Shown in pieces: positions 26,946 through 38,925 of a stretch of DNA of 64,000 nucleotides (position 1 is the first letter of the stretch; each line of letters begins with the position of its first letter). Source of the stretch: Alsobacter sp045348435 (GTDB taxonomy: Bacteria; Pseudomonadota; Alphaproteobacteria; Rhizobiales; Beijerinckiaceae). The stretch covers positions 3,038,001 through 3,102,000 of the forward strand of contig NZ_CP157484.1 of the NCBI RefSeq assembly GCF_045348435.1, written 5' to 3'. Made by a program: the position numbers and the translations under genes. Under the pieces are notes generated by a model that worked only from the letters and a program-made list of their open reading frames with translations, was not told the origin of the DNA and searched no databases.

Positions 26946-28100
26946 TCAGGCGAGTCCATGCCGCGCGGAGGCGCGATCCTGCCCGGTTGCGGGTTGGGCG
27001 CGGTCGACGCCTTCGCGAGAGGCCTGGCCGCCGGCGCGAAGCGCAACGCCGATCAGCCGCTCATACTCCGCCTCGGCGGGACCATAGGACACGCCCGCGA
27101 CCTGCTCGAGCCCTTCGCGGGAGCGGATGCTGACCCTGCCCCGGCGAGCCCTGATCGCGCCGTTGCCCTCCAGGATGTGGAGAGCCTGGGTGACGCCCGC
27201 GCGGCGCACGTGAAGCATCGTCGACATGACGTCGTGGATGATCGGGATGTCGTCGCCGATTCGGTCGCACAGCATCAGGAGGAGGCGCGCCACGCGCTGC
27301 TCGATGCTGCCCGCGCCCGTGCCGAGCAGGGAGTAGGTCGTCTGCAGATGCAGGTAATGCTGATAGCGCAGCAGCAGCGCCCAGGAGCGGGGCGAGTTGC
27401 GCAGGCGGGCCAGGAACTGGTCGGCCGCGATCGCCAGCGCCTCGCCTTCGATCTGGACCACGCAGCGCATCGGCAGCCGGGTCACGCCCATCAGCAACGA
27501 GGCCCCGAGCATGCCGTCGCGCCCGATCATCCCGGCTTCGATCGCCACCGGGTCGTCGCCCACCACCAGGGAACAGACGCCGCTGAGCGGGAAGAAGATC
27601 TGGTCGATCTTGTCGCCCGGGTGGAAGAGCGTCGCGCCCTTCCTGGTCTGGACGCAGCTGAAATGCGGGCGGAAGCGGTCGAACTCGTCGTCCGGCATGC
27701 GCGACAGGAGCGTGTTCGCGCGGACGTCGACTTCCCGGCTGGCGGAGGTGTTGTCGAGGATCGACCTGGCGAGGTCGAGCGGCCGTATCGGCTTCTCGAA
27801 ACACGGGATGCCGCGAAACTCGGCCGGGATCACGGTGTCGCTGTAGCCTGTCGCGAAGACGAAATTGATGCCGCGGGTCCGCAACTCGGACGCCAGCGGA
27901 TAGACGGGATCGCCGTCCAGGCAGATGTCCAGGACCGCCGCATTCACCGGCTGCTTGTCGATGAGTTCGATCGCGGCGTTGCGATTCGGGGCTGGCCCGA
28001 CGACCTCCGCGCCCATTCCTCGCAGCGCCGAAGCGAGATCGGAGGCGATGAAGAAGTCGTCTTCGACGACCAACACGCGGCGTTTCGGTGTCTGGATCAC
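26946..28100 (-). CDS. hybrid regulator: receiver domain fused to Crp/Fnr-type DNA-binding protein
   Basis: 384 residues from GTG at 28100. Residues 8-118 are a response-regulator receiver domain: acidic D14-D15, phospho-acceptor D58 in VLDICLDG, T84 and K103 (FEKP). From about 128 a Crp-type cNMP fold follows (KGATLFHPGDKIDQIFFPLSGVCSLVV) and then the winged helix HVRRAGVTQALHILEGNGAI with RSREGLE. The Crp half matches the stand-alone LGVRR(A/P)GVT subgroup of Hyphomicrobiales. The fusion implies that phosphorylation, not only a ligand, gates binding. No histidine kinase is adjacent. The C-terminal 30 residues look unstructured. Confidence 0.85.
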   Translation of the reverse strand: MIQTPKRRVLVVEDDFFIASDLASALRGMGAEVVGPAPNRNAAIELIDKQPVNAAVLDICLDGDPVYPLASELRTRGINFVFATGYSDTVIPAEFRGIPCFEKPIRPLDLARSILDNTSASREVDVRANTLLSRMPDDEFDRFRPHFSCVQTRKGATLFHPGDKIDQIFFPLSGVCSLVVGDDPVAIEAGMIGRDGMLGASLLMGVTRLPMRCVVQIEGEALAIAADQFLARLRNSPRSWALLLRYQHYLHLQTTYSLLGTGAGSIEQRVARLLLMLCDRIGDDIPIIHDVMSTMLHVRRAGVTQALHILEGNGAIRARRGRVSIRSREGLEQVAGVSYGPAEAEYERLIGVALRAGGQASREGVDRAQPATGQDRASARHGLA

Positions 28101-28380
28101 GCTTTCACCCTATGCTCCCCGTGTTGCCCCGGAAGCCACGAGAACGCAGCCCACACATTCTCTTAATCGTGGATAACCTCTCTCGACATTGAAGGTTGTG
28201 TCCGCAGGCGTACGGACCCGAACCGAATCAGGCGCATCGGCCCCCTTTCGTCCAAGCTGCTTATCCAAACGCAAGACCTTGATGATTTGAAGGCGAGCCA
28301 CGGTCACGGCGAACGACGTTCGTCGCACATCGCAATTTCGCGCTTTGAGCAGCCTTGATGGAACAACATCCCAAGCGCGA
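28101..28380. other. non-coding upstream region of the receiver-Crp gene
   Basis: With the terminator that follows, this is the only gene-free stretch over 300 bp (28101-28456). It must hold the promoter of the receiver-Crp gene. It is more AT-rich in places, such as ATTCTCTTAATCG near 28156, but I see no convincing -35/-10 pair, tandem repeat or ORF with coding bias. Confidence 0.5.
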
Positions 28381-28407
28381 AAAGCCGGGGAGACTCGCCC
28401 CCCGGCC
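28381..28407 (-). terminator. rho-independent terminator of the glycerol operon
   Basis: Read on the minus strand: GCCGGGG, 9-nt loop, CCCCGGC, then TTTT. A second GC hairpin (GCCCCG / CGGGGC) lies between it and the glpV stop. Confidence 0.8.
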
Positions 28408-28456
28408 CTCGCTCTCGCATCGTTCTGGACGGCCCCGCGTTGGACGGGGCTTTGAC

Positions 28457-30214
<1,758 letters not shown>

Positions 30215-30285
30215 CGTCGTTCCTCCTGTGAAAGCATCATTTTTGAACGCCGCCTTTCTGGCGGTCTTGAACCGTTGCAGCCGCT

Positions 30286-30564
30286 CTAGACCCAGCGGAA
30301 CACCGCTGCGGCGTAGAGAAGGGAGAGAATGGAGGCCGCCCAGACGTCGTGGCCGACGAAGCCGAGCCAGGCCAGATGAAGGAAAGCGGCGCCGAGCAGC
30401 GTGATGAACAGCCGGTCGCCCCGCGTCGTGGGCAAGGTCAGCACCCCCACGCGCGCCCGCTCGGGCCGCAGGATCCCCAGAGCCGTCATGGTCAGCAAAG
30501 CCAGAGCGATGCCGGCGAAGAACAGGGCGGTCTGCCAGGTCCACGCCATCCAGGCGAAATCCAT
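30286..30564 (-). CDS. glpU: small membrane protein GlpU (DUF2160)
   Basis: 92 residues from the ATG at 30564, which shares a base with the glpQ stop. Three hydrophobic helices (about residues 6-27, 48-70, 72-90). DUF2160 proteins of this size occur between the permeases and the binding protein of the rhizobial glycerol importer. The role is unknown; it may be an accessory membrane subunit. Confidence 0.85.
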   Translation of the reverse strand: MDFAWMAWTWQTALFFAGIALALLTMTALGILRPERARVGVLTLPTTRGDRLFITLLGAAFLHLAWLGFVGHDVWAASILSLLYAAAVFRWV

Positions 30565-31360
30565 CACACCCTCCCCAGGGCGAAGCCCTTGGCGATGTAG
30601 TTGCGGACGAACCAGATCACGAGCGCGCCCGGGATCAGCGTCAGCACGCCGGCTGCGGCCAGCACGCCCCAGTCCATGCCCGCCGCCGAGACGGTGCGGG
30701 TCATGGTGGCTGCGATCGGCTTGGCGTTGACGGAGGTGAGCGTGCGGGCGAGCAGCAATTCGACCCAGGAGAACATGAAGCAGAAGAACGCCGCCACCCC
30801 GATGCCGCTGGCGATCAGCGGGATGAAGATCTTCACGAAGAACCGCGGGAAGGAGTAGCCGTCGATCGCCGCCGTCTCGTCGATCTCGCGCGGCACGCCG
30901 GACATGAAGCCTTCCAGAATCCACACCGCCAGCGGCACGTTGAACAGGCAATGCGCCAGCGCCACGGCCCAGGGCGTGTCGAACAGCCCGATCGCCGAGT
31001 AGAGGTTGAAGAACGGAAGCGCGAACACCGCCGGCGGCGCCATCCGGTTCGACAGCAGCCAGAAGAACAGGTGCTTGTCTCCCAGGAAGCGGTAGCGCGA
31101 AAACGCATAGGCGGCGGGCAGCGCGAAGGAGATCGACAGAACGGTGTTCAGCGCCACATATTTGATGGAGTTGATGTAGCCGTTGTACCAGCTCGGATCG
31201 GTGAAGATCTTCTTGTAGTTGTCGAAGGTTAGGCCATGCGGCCACAGGGTCAGCGTCGTCGTGATCTCGGTGTTGGTCTTGAAGCTCATATTGATGAGCC
31301 AGTAGATCGGCGCCATCAGGAGCACGATGTAGAGCACGATGATGAACCGTCCGCCGCGCA

Positions 31361-31361
<1 letters not shown>
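30564..31361 (-). CDS. glpQ: glycerol ABC transporter permease GlpQ
   Basis: 265 residues from ATG 31361, one base shared with the glpP stop. A carbohydrate-type (MalG-like) permease with six helices and the EAA loop near GVPREIDETAAIDGYSFPRFFVKIFIPLI. It ends NYIAKGFALGRV. It pairs with GlpP to form the glycerol pore. Confidence 0.9.
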
Positions 31362-32247
<886 letters not shown>

Positions 32248-32251
<4 letters not shown>

Positions 32252-33339
32252 GCCGCGCCCCCCTCGCCGGCGACGCGGCGCCCGTCCGCGTAGATGTGGA
32301 TCCTGGCCGGGTCCAGCCTCAGCACCGCCCGCTCGCCGTCGAAGCTGGCGTCCTCCGCCACCGAGGCCGCGATCGTCCTGCCGCCCAATTCGACCCTGGC
32401 GATGCGCGAGCGGCCGAGGTCGTCGATCCGGCGGATGCGCACGGCGAGGCCCTCCCCGCCCGGCTCCAGCGTGGCGAATTCCGGCCGCACGCCGAGTTCG
32501 ATGCGCGCGCCGTCGGGCAGCCTGGGATAGCTGCGCGACAGCGGCGTCGCCGCGCCGTCGACATAGGCCGTCGCGCCCTCCACCCGGCAGGGCAGCACGT
32601 TCATGCCGGGCGAGCCGATGAAATGCCCGACGAAGACGTGCTCCGGCCGGTCGAAGAGCTCGTCCGGCGCGCCGGTCTGCACCACCGCGCCGTCATGCAT
32701 GACCACGACCGTGTCGGCGAAGGTGAGCGCCTCCGTCTGGTCGTGGGTGACGTAGATCATGGTCAGGTCGAGCTTGCGGTGAAGCTCCTTCAGGGTCGAC
32801 CGCAGCTGCCATTTCAGATGCGGGTCGATCACCGTCAGCGGCTCGTCGAACAGGATCGCGGCGACGTCGGGCCGCACCAGTCCGCGGCCAAGCGAGATCT
32901 TCTGCTTGGCGTCCGCCGTGAGGCCGCTCGCCCGCCGGTCCAGATGCGGCGTGAGGTCGAGGAGCTGGGCGATCTCCTCCACCCGCACCCGGGCCGCCCT
33001 GGCGTCGACGCCGCGGTTCTTCAGCGGGAAGGCGAGGTTCTCCCGCACCGTCATGGTGTCGTAGACCACCGGGAACTGGAACACCTGCGCGATGTTGCGC
33101 GCCTCGGTGGGCAGCCGCGTCACGTCGCGGTCGTCGAACAGGATGCGCCCGTGGGTGGGCTCGACCAGCCCGGAGATGATGTTCAGCAAGGTCGTCTTGC
33201 CGCAGCCCGAGGGCCCGAGCAGCGCATAGGCGCCGCCCTGGCGCCAGACATGGTCTATCTCCTTGAGGGCGAAGTCCTCCGGGCCGCGCGGGTTGGCCTT
33301 GTAGGAGTGGGCCAGTTTGTCGAGCGTGATGCGGGCCAA
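32248..33339 (-). CDS. glpT: glycerol ABC transporter ATPase GlpT (intact Walker A, degenerate signature)
   Basis: 363 residues from a TTG at 33339: the protein then begins (M)ARITLDKLAHSY, as in relatives, and GAGGA lies 7 bp before it. Upstream sequence in the frame is the shadow of glpS. Walker A GPSGCGKTT, Walker B AILFDEPLTVID and H-loop VTHDQTEAL are canonical. The ABC signature LSGGQ is replaced by LTADAKQKI. The C-terminal TOBE/regulatory domain of the MalK type is present. See glpS for the complementary defect. Confidence 0.9.
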
Positions 33340-33349
33340 GGCGTCGTCC

Positions 33350-34435
33350 TCACGCGGCGAGTGCGAAATCGGCCGCGACGGTGCGGCCGGACGGATCGAA
33401 CAGGAACAGGCGGCGCGGCTCCACATAGGCGGTGAGCGTGGAGCCGGGCTCCAGCCGGTGCACCCCGGGGACGAGGGCCACGAAACGGTGCCCGCCCACA
33501 TCCATGTGGACGAAGCTTTCGGACCCCGTGATCTCCACCACCGAGACCGTGGCGGCCAGCGGGATGGCGTCGGCGCTGGTCCTCTCGAGGCCCAGGTGAT
33601 GCGCCCTGAAGCCCAGCTCGTAGCGCCCGTCGGGAACGCCGGCGAAGGGACCCGATGTGGCGACCACCTGGCCGGTGCTGAGGGACACCATCCCGCCATG
33701 GCGGGCGCCGGTCATCAGGTTCAGCGGCGGATCGGAGAAGACCTGCGCGGTCACGAGGTCGTGCGGCCGGCGATAGACCTCCGCGGTCGGGCCGAACTGG
33801 GTCAGCCGACCCTGGAACAGCGTCGCGGTCGCCCCGCCCAGCAGCAGCGCCTCGGACGGCTCGGTCGTCGCATAGACGAAGACTGCGCCCGACTGGGCGA
33901 AAATGCGCGGCAGCTCCTCGCGCAATTCCTCCCGCAGCTTGTAGTCCAGATTGGCGAGCGGCTCGTCGAGGAGGACTAGGTCCGCGCCCTTCACCAGCGC
34001 CCGCGCGATGGCGGTGCGCTGCTGCTGGCCGCCCGAAAGCTCCAGCGGCTTGCGGTCCAGATAGGGTTCGAGCTTCAGGATCGCGGCCGCCTCGCCCACC
34101 TTGGCGCGGATCTCCGCCGCGCTCCGCCCGGCGACCCGCAGCGGCGAGGCGATGTTCTCAAACACCGTCATGGCCGGGTAGTTGATGAACTGCTGGTACA
34201 CCATCGCGACGTTTCGCTTCTGGACCGGCAGTCCGGTCACGTCGCGGCCGTCGACGAGGATGCGGCCCCGGGTGGGGGCGTCGAGCCCCGCCATCAGCCG
34301 CATCAGCGAGGTCTTGCCGGCCAGGGTCGCGCCCAGCAGCACGTTCAGCGAGCCGTTCTCGAGCGTCATCGAGATGTCGTCGAGATGGGTGTCGGGACCC
34401 ACGTCCTTGCCGACCGACTGGAGTTCGAGCGTCAT
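33350..34435 (-). CDS. glpS: glycerol ABC transporter ATPase GlpS (degenerate Walker A, intact signature)
   Basis: 361 residues, MalK-like with C-terminal regulatory domain. Signature LSGGQQQR and Walker B LVLLDEPLANLD are intact. The P-loop is GATLAGKTS (Leu where Gly is expected), and the switch histidine is lost (YATTEPSEAL in place of VTHD). The lack of frame damage and retention of the rest show it is a working subunit, not a pseudogene. With GlpT it should form a heterodimer with one normal and one impaired ATP site. ATGA overlap with glpD. Confidence 0.9.
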   Translation of the reverse strand: MTLELQSVGKDVGPDTHLDDISMTLENGSLNVLLGATLAGKTSLMRLMAGLDAPTRGRILVDGRDVTGLPVQKRNVAMVYQQFINYPAMTVFENIASPLRVAGRSAAEIRAKVGEAAAILKLEPYLDRKPLELSGGQQQRTAIARALVKGADLVLLDEPLANLDYKLREELREELPRIFAQSGAVFVYATTEPSEALLLGGATATLFQGRLTQFGPTAEVYRRPHDLVTAQVFSDPPLNLMTGARHGGMVSLSTGQVVATSGPFAGVPDGRYELGFRAHHLGLERTSADAIPLAATVSVVEITGSESFVHMDVGGHRFVALVPGVHRLEPGSTLTAYVEPRRLFLFDPSGRTVAADFALAA

Positions 34436-35979
34436 GGCGCGGCCTGCCTTTCGGCGTCGGCCGCCTGGCTCGCCGGGGCGGGACGGCGACGATCCATGAA
34501 CGCGGCCAGTTCGGCCTGCTCATCGGCCGTGAGCCGCAGGCCGAGCTTGCTGCGCCGCCAGAGCACGTCGGCCGCCGTCCGGGCGAACTCCTCGTCCATC
34601 AGGTAGCGCACCTCGCGCTCGGTCAGGTCCGCGCCGAAGACGCGGCCGAGATCAGCGAGGCTGCGCGCGTCGCCCAGGAGCCGCTCCGTGCGCGTGCCAT
34701 AGGCCCGCACGAGCCTGCGGGCGAGGCCGGCCGGCAGCCAGGGCCGGCGCCGCGCCGTCTCGGCGACGAGGTCGTCAAAGCCGGTCTTGGGGAAGTCGCC
34801 GCCCGGCAGCGGCGCGCCGCCCGTCCATGAGGGCTTGGCGGCCGCCGGCAGAAGGCCGTCGAGCTTGGCCAGAGCCGCCTCGGCGAGCTTGCGATAGGTG
34901 GTGATCTTGCCGCCGAACACCGACAGCATCGGCGCGCCGTCGGGGGGCGCGTCCAGCGTCAGCACATAGTCGCGGGTGGCCTCCTGGGCCTTGGACGCCC
35001 CGTCGTCGTAGAGCGGCCTCACCCCCGAATAGGTCCACACCACGTCCTGGCGGCTCACCGGCGCCTTGAAGTACTCGCTGGCCGCCTGGCAGAGATACTC
35101 GACCTCCTGCTCGCTGGCCGCGACCGTCGAGGGGTCGCCCGAGAAGTCCTTGTCGGTCGTCCCGATCAGCGTGAAGTCCCGCTCATACGGAATGGCGAAG
35201 ACGATGCGGTTGTCGGAGTTCTGGAAAATGTAGCACTGGTCGCCGTCGAAGATCTTGCGCACCACGACGTGGCTGCCCTGGACGAGCCGGACGGCGGCCG
35301 GAATGTTCGATCCGAGCGTGGCGTTGGCGACCTCCGCCACCCAGGGACCCGCGGCGTTGACCAGGGTCCGGGCGAACGTCACGGCGCTCTCGCCGTCCTG
35401 CGTCACGGTCTCGATTCGCCAGAGCCCCTCGGCTCGCCGGGCGCCGACCACCCGGGTGCGGGTGCGGATGGAGGCGCCGCGCTCGGCGGCATCCATGGCG
35501 TTCAGCGCCACGAGCCGCGCGTCCTCCACCCAGGCGTCGGAATATTCGAAACCTTTCGCGAAGATCGGCTTCAGCGGGCGTCCGGCCGGATCGCGCGTCA
35601 GGTCCAGCGTCCGGGTCGGGGGCAGCAGCTTGCGGCCGCCCAGATTGTCGTAGAGGAACAGCCCCAGCCGCAGCAGCCAGGCCGGCCGCAGGCCCGCGTG
35701 GTGAGGCAGCACGAAGCGCAGCGGCCACACGATGTGCGGGGCGATGCCCCAGACCACCTCGCGCTCCTTCAGCGCCTCCCGCACCAGACGGAACTCGTAA
35801 TATTCGAGATAGCGCAGCCCGCCATGGATCAGCTTGGTCGAGGCGGACGAGGTGGCGCTGGCGAGGTCGTTCTGCTCGAAAAGCACCACGGACGCGCCGC
35901 GGCCGGCCGCGTCCCGCGCGATCCCGGCGCCGTTCACGCCGCCTCCGACGATGGCGAGATCGAACGTCTCGTCCGTCAC
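34432..35979 (-). CDS. glpD: aerobic glycerol-3-phosphate dehydrogenase GlpD
   Basis: 515 residues from GTG at 35979. FAD-binding VGGGVNGAG at residues 11-19, then SSASTKLIHGGLRYLE typical of GlpD, and a C-terminal helical domain (DAO_C). It oxidises sn-glycerol 3-phosphate to dihydroxyacetone phosphate at the inner membrane and feeds electrons to quinone. It precedes the importer genes glpSTPQUV in one transcription unit. The glycerol kinase gene is not in the window. Confidence 0.95.
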   Translation of the reverse strand: MTDETFDLAIVGGGVNGAGIARDAAGRGASVVLFEQNDLASATSSASTKLIHGGLRYLEYYEFRLVREALKEREVVWGIAPHIVWPLRFVLPHHAGLRPAWLLRLGLFLYDNLGGRKLLPPTRTLDLTRDPAGRPLKPIFAKGFEYSDAWVEDARLVALNAMDAAERGASIRTRTRVVGARRAEGLWRIETVTQDGESAVTFARTLVNAAGPWVAEVANATLGSNIPAAVRLVQGSHVVVRKIFDGDQCYIFQNSDNRIVFAIPYERDFTLIGTTDKDFSGDPSTVAASEQEVEYLCQAASEYFKAPVSRQDVVWTYSGVRPLYDDGASKAQEATRDYVLTLDAPPDGAPMLSVFGGKITTYRKLAEAALAKLDGLLPAAAKPSWTGGAPLPGGDFPKTGFDDLVAETARRRPWLPAGLARRLVRAYGTRTERLLGDARSLADLGRVFGADLTEREVRYLMDEEFARTAADVLWRRSKLGLRLTADEQAELAAFMDRRRPAPASQAADAERQAAP

Positions 35980-36062
35980 TCAGCGTTCTCCCTGCACCAT
36001 TCTGTGCGAGTCAGCCCTCGCTTGACCGCCAGACTACCAGTGTCGAGGTTGCGCGCAATCGC

Positions 36063-36084
36063 AAAACGAAACTTGAAACGAAAT
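36063..36084. promoter_or_regulatory. candidate GlpR operator upstream of glpD
   Basis: Two direct copies of AAACGAAA (36064-36071 and 36076-36083; TTTCGTTT on the glpD strand), 12 bp apart, in the 104-bp space between glpR and glpD and touching the glpR stop codon. Direct TTTCG-type repeats are usual targets of DeoR-family repressors. A possible promoter (TTGCGC, 16 bp, TAGTCT) follows toward glpD. Confidence 0.45.
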
Positions 36085-36884
36085 CAGTCGACCACCGCGG
36101 CGCCATGTCCCGGCGACGGCGGGCCGGTCTCGATCACCTCGATCGACTCCCGGCGGCACAATTCGCGGATCGGCTCCACCGGTACGCGGTCCGTCACGAA
36201 CATGTCCACGTCGCCCAGATGGCCGATGCGCACCGGGGCCGAGCGCTCGAATTTCAGGCTGTCGGCCACCAGCAGCGTCTTGCGGGCGTTCTCCATGATG
36301 GCGCGCGACACCCGCACCTCGCGGTAGTCGTAGTCCAGGAGCACGCCTTCCGGATCGATCGCGGAGGTCCCGACCACCGCATAGTCCACCTTGAACTGTC
36401 GGATCAGGTCGATGGCCGCCGCGCCCACGACCCCGCCGTCCGACCGTCGCACCGGCCCGCCCGCCACGATCACCTCGATCTTGGGATGCGGATACAGCAG
36501 CGTGGCCACGTGAAGATTGTTTGTGATGACAAGCAGTCCGGCGTGATCCTTCAAGCAGCGCGCGACTTCCTCGGTCGTCGTGCCGATATTGATGAACAGG
36601 GACGCGTTGTTGGGAATGAGCGACGCCGCCGCGCGCCCGATGGCGGCCTTCTCGTCCCGCGCGATGAAGCGCCTCGCCTCATAGGCCAGGTTCTCGACGC
36701 TGGACGCCACCACCGCGCCCCCATGCACGCGCGACAGGATCCGCTGGTCGCAGAGCTCGTTCAGGTCCTTGCGGATGGTTTGGGGGCTGACCTCGTAGCG
36801 CAGCGCGAGGTCGTCGACGCTGACCCGCCCCTGCATGCGCGCGAGCCCGATGATCTCGCTCTGGCGAGGCGACAGGGTCTGCAT
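36084..36884 (-). CDS. glpR: DeoR-family glycerol repressor GlpR
   Basis: 266 residues from the ATG at 36884, with GGAGGGA before it. The open frame continues upstream but without family similarity. DeoR helix-turn-helix at residues 3-58 (RQSEIIGLARMQGRVSVDDLALRYEVSPQTIRKDLNEL, then ILSRVHGGA). The C-terminal sugar-phosphate isomerase-like sensor has the IGTTTEEVA phosphate loop near residue 100. Expected to release DNA on binding glycerol 3-phosphate. Same-strand, directly before glpD. Confidence 0.9.
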   Translation of the reverse strand: MQTLSPRQSEIIGLARMQGRVSVDDLALRYEVSPQTIRKDLNELCDQRILSRVHGGAVVASSVENLAYEARRFIARDEKAAIGRAAASLIPNNASLFINIGTTTEEVARCLKDHAGLLVITNNLHVATLLYPHPKIEVIVAGGPVRRSDGGVVGAAAIDLIRQFKVDYAVVGTSAIDPEGVLLDYDYREVRVSRAIMENARKTLLVADSLKFERSAPVRIGHLGDVDMFVTDRVPVEPIRELCRRESIEVIETGPPSPGHGAAVVD

Positions 36885-37013
36885 CCGGTTCCCTCCGGCT
36901 TCTGTGCGACCATAGCTTCGATTTGCGCGCGTTTCAGTCAAAATCGCGCGTGAACCGCGTGTTTTCGTGCGCCGGTCGACAAGGCGTCGCCGCAGCCCCA
37001 CCTTAGGGCGTCC

Positions 37014-38921
37014 ATGACGTCAGCTCACGCCAGCTCTCCAGCCCCCGATGCGCGTCCCCCGGCCGCGGACCGTCCGCCGCCGCCGGGGACGCAGACCTGG
37101 CGCGCCCGCCTCGGCGCGCTCAGGCGGATCCCGGCCCTGTTCCGCCTCGTCTGGGAGGCGAGCCCCTCCCTCACCCTCGGCAGCATGATCCTGCGCCTCA
37201 GCCGGGCGCTCTTGCCCGTGGCGGCGCTTTACGTCGGCAAGCTGATCATCGACGAGGTCGTGCTCCAGACCCGCGCCGGCGCTCCGGGCCCCGCTTTGTC
37301 CGACTGGCTGGCGAGCGGACGCCTGGCGCGCCTGGGCCTGCTGGTCGCCGCCGAGTTCGGCCTCGCCATCGTGGCGGACGCCCTCGCCCGGGCGAGCAAC
37401 CTCGTCGACAGCCTTCTCGCCGAGCTCTACAGCAACCACGCCAGCATCCGGCTGATGCGCCATGCGGCGACGCTGGACCTCGCCCAGTTCGAGAACACCG
37501 ATCAGCAGGACCGGCTGGAGCGGGCCCGGCGGCAGGTCACCGGGCGCACCACCCTGCTCACCCAGCTCTTCGGCCAGGCGCAGGATCTCGTCACCGTCGC
37601 CTCGCTGGCGGCCGGGCTGATGGCCTATGAGCCGCTGCTGATCCTGATGCTGCTGGCGGCCCTCGCGCCGGCGCTGATCGGCGAGATCCACTTCAACGCG
37701 CAGGGCTACCGGCTCAACTATTTCCGCACGCCGGAGCGCCGCAAGCTGGACTATGTGCGCTATCTCGGCTCCAGCGTCGAGACCGTGAAGGAGGTCAAGC
37801 TCTTCGGCCTGAACGACTTCCTGGTCGAGCGGTTCAGGCGCTACGCCGACGCCATGTACCGGGACAACCGCCGCCTGGCGGTGCGCCGCGCCGCCTGGGG
37901 CGGCGGCCTGGCGGCCCTCGGCGCGCTCGCCTATTACGTCGCCTATGCGGTGATCGCGCTGCGGACCGTGCAGGGGCAGTTCAGCCTCGGCGACCTCACC
38001 TTCCTGGCGGGCTCCTTCCTGCGGCTGCGCACCTTGCTCGAGGGCCTGCTGCTCGGTTTTTCGCAGATCGCCGGGCAGGCGCTCTATCTGGACGACCTGT
38101 TCTCCTTCTTCGACATCCGGCCGGACATTCTCTCGCCCGCCCATGCGCTGCCCTTCCCGAGCCCGATCCGGCGGGGGGTGACCTTCGAGAATGTCGGCTT
38201 CCGCTATCCCGACACCGACCGGTGGGCCGTCCGGGGCCTGAACCTGAACCTCAAGGCTGGCGAGGTCCTGGCCCTGGTGGGCGAGAACGGCGCAGGCAAG
38301 ACCACCATCGTGAAGCTGCTGGCGAGGCTCTACGACCCGACGGAAGGCCGCATCCTCCTCGAGGGCCGGGACCTGCGCGACTACGACCTGGCGGAGCTGC
38401 GCAGCCATGTCGGCGTGATCTTCCAGGACTTCGTGAGGTTCCACTTCACCGCAGGCGAGAACATCGGCATGGGCCGCATCGCCGAGGCGCAGGACCAAAT
38501 CCGCGTGCGCGACGCGGCCGAGCGCAGCCTGGCCGACCAGGTCGTCGCCCGGCTGCCGCAAGGCTACGACCAGCCGCTCGGCAAGCGCTTCAGCGACGGC
38601 TACGACCTCTCCGGCGGCGAATGGCAAAAGATCGCGATCGCCCGCGCCTATATGAGGGACGCCGACATCCTGATCCTGGACGAGCCCACCGCGGCGCTCG
38701 ACGCGCGCGCCGAATTCGAGGTCTTCCAGCGCTTCGGCGACCTCAGCCGCGGGCGGACGGCGGTGCTGATCTCGCACCGCTTCTCCACCGTCCGGATGGC
38801 CGACCGCATCGTCGTGGTGGAGGGCGGCCGGGTCGTCGAGGAAGGCTCGCATGACGACCTCGTCCGCGCCCAGGGCCGCTACGCCGAACTCTTCGAGCTG
38901 CAGGCGGCCGGCTACCGCTGA
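37014..38921 (+). CDS. ABC exporter, fused membrane and ATPase domains
   Basis: 635 residues. A Pro/Ala-rich N-terminal stretch of about 35 residues precedes a six-helix exporter domain (about 50-350) and an ATPase domain (about 385-630) with Walker A GENGAGKTT near 422, signature LSGGEWQKIA near 532, Walker B ILILDEPTAALD and H-loop LISHRF. The LSGGEW variant occurs in single-gene exporters often linked to peptide or lipid export. It probably works as a homodimer. It is divergent from glpR and has no obvious substrate gene. Confidence 0.88.
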   Translation: MTSAHASSPAPDARPPAADRPPPPGTQTWRARLGALRRIPALFRLVWEASPSLTLGSMILRLSRALLPVAALYVGKLIIDEVVLQTRAGAPGPALSDWLASGRLARLGLLVAAEFGLAIVADALARASNLVDSLLAELYSNHASIRLMRHAATLDLAQFENTDQQDRLERARRQVTGRTTLLTQLFGQAQDLVTVASLAAGLMAYEPLLILMLLAALAPALIGEIHFNAQGYRLNYFRTPERRKLDYVRYLGSSVETVKEVKLFGLNDFLVERFRRYADAMYRDNRRLAVRRAAWGGGLAALGALAYYVAYAVIALRTVQGQFSLGDLTFLAGSFLRLRTLLEGLLLGFSQIAGQALYLDDLFSFFDIRPDILSPAHALPFPSPIRRGVTFENVGFRYPDTDRWAVRGLNLNLKAGEVLALVGENGAGKTTIVKLLARLYDPTEGRILLEGRDLRDYDLAELRSHVGVIFQDFVRFHFTAGENIGMGRIAEAQDQIRVRDAAERSLADQVVARLPQGYDQPLGKRFSDGYDLSGGEWQKIAIARAYMRDADILILDEPTAALDARAEFEVFQRFGDLSRGRTAVLISHRFSTVRMADRIVVVEGGRVVEEGSHDDLVRAQGRYAELFELQAAGYR

Positions 38922-38925
38922 GGCC

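Noticed and set aside
26850..28166. A 438-codon open frame on the plus strand
   Set aside because: Antisense to the receiver-Crp gene, whose domains are unmistakable.
33350..34435. GlpS as a decaying pseudogene because of its altered P-loop and switch region
   Set aside because: The frame is full length, other motifs are intact, the gene is translationally coupled in a complete operon, and GlpT shows a matching complementary change.
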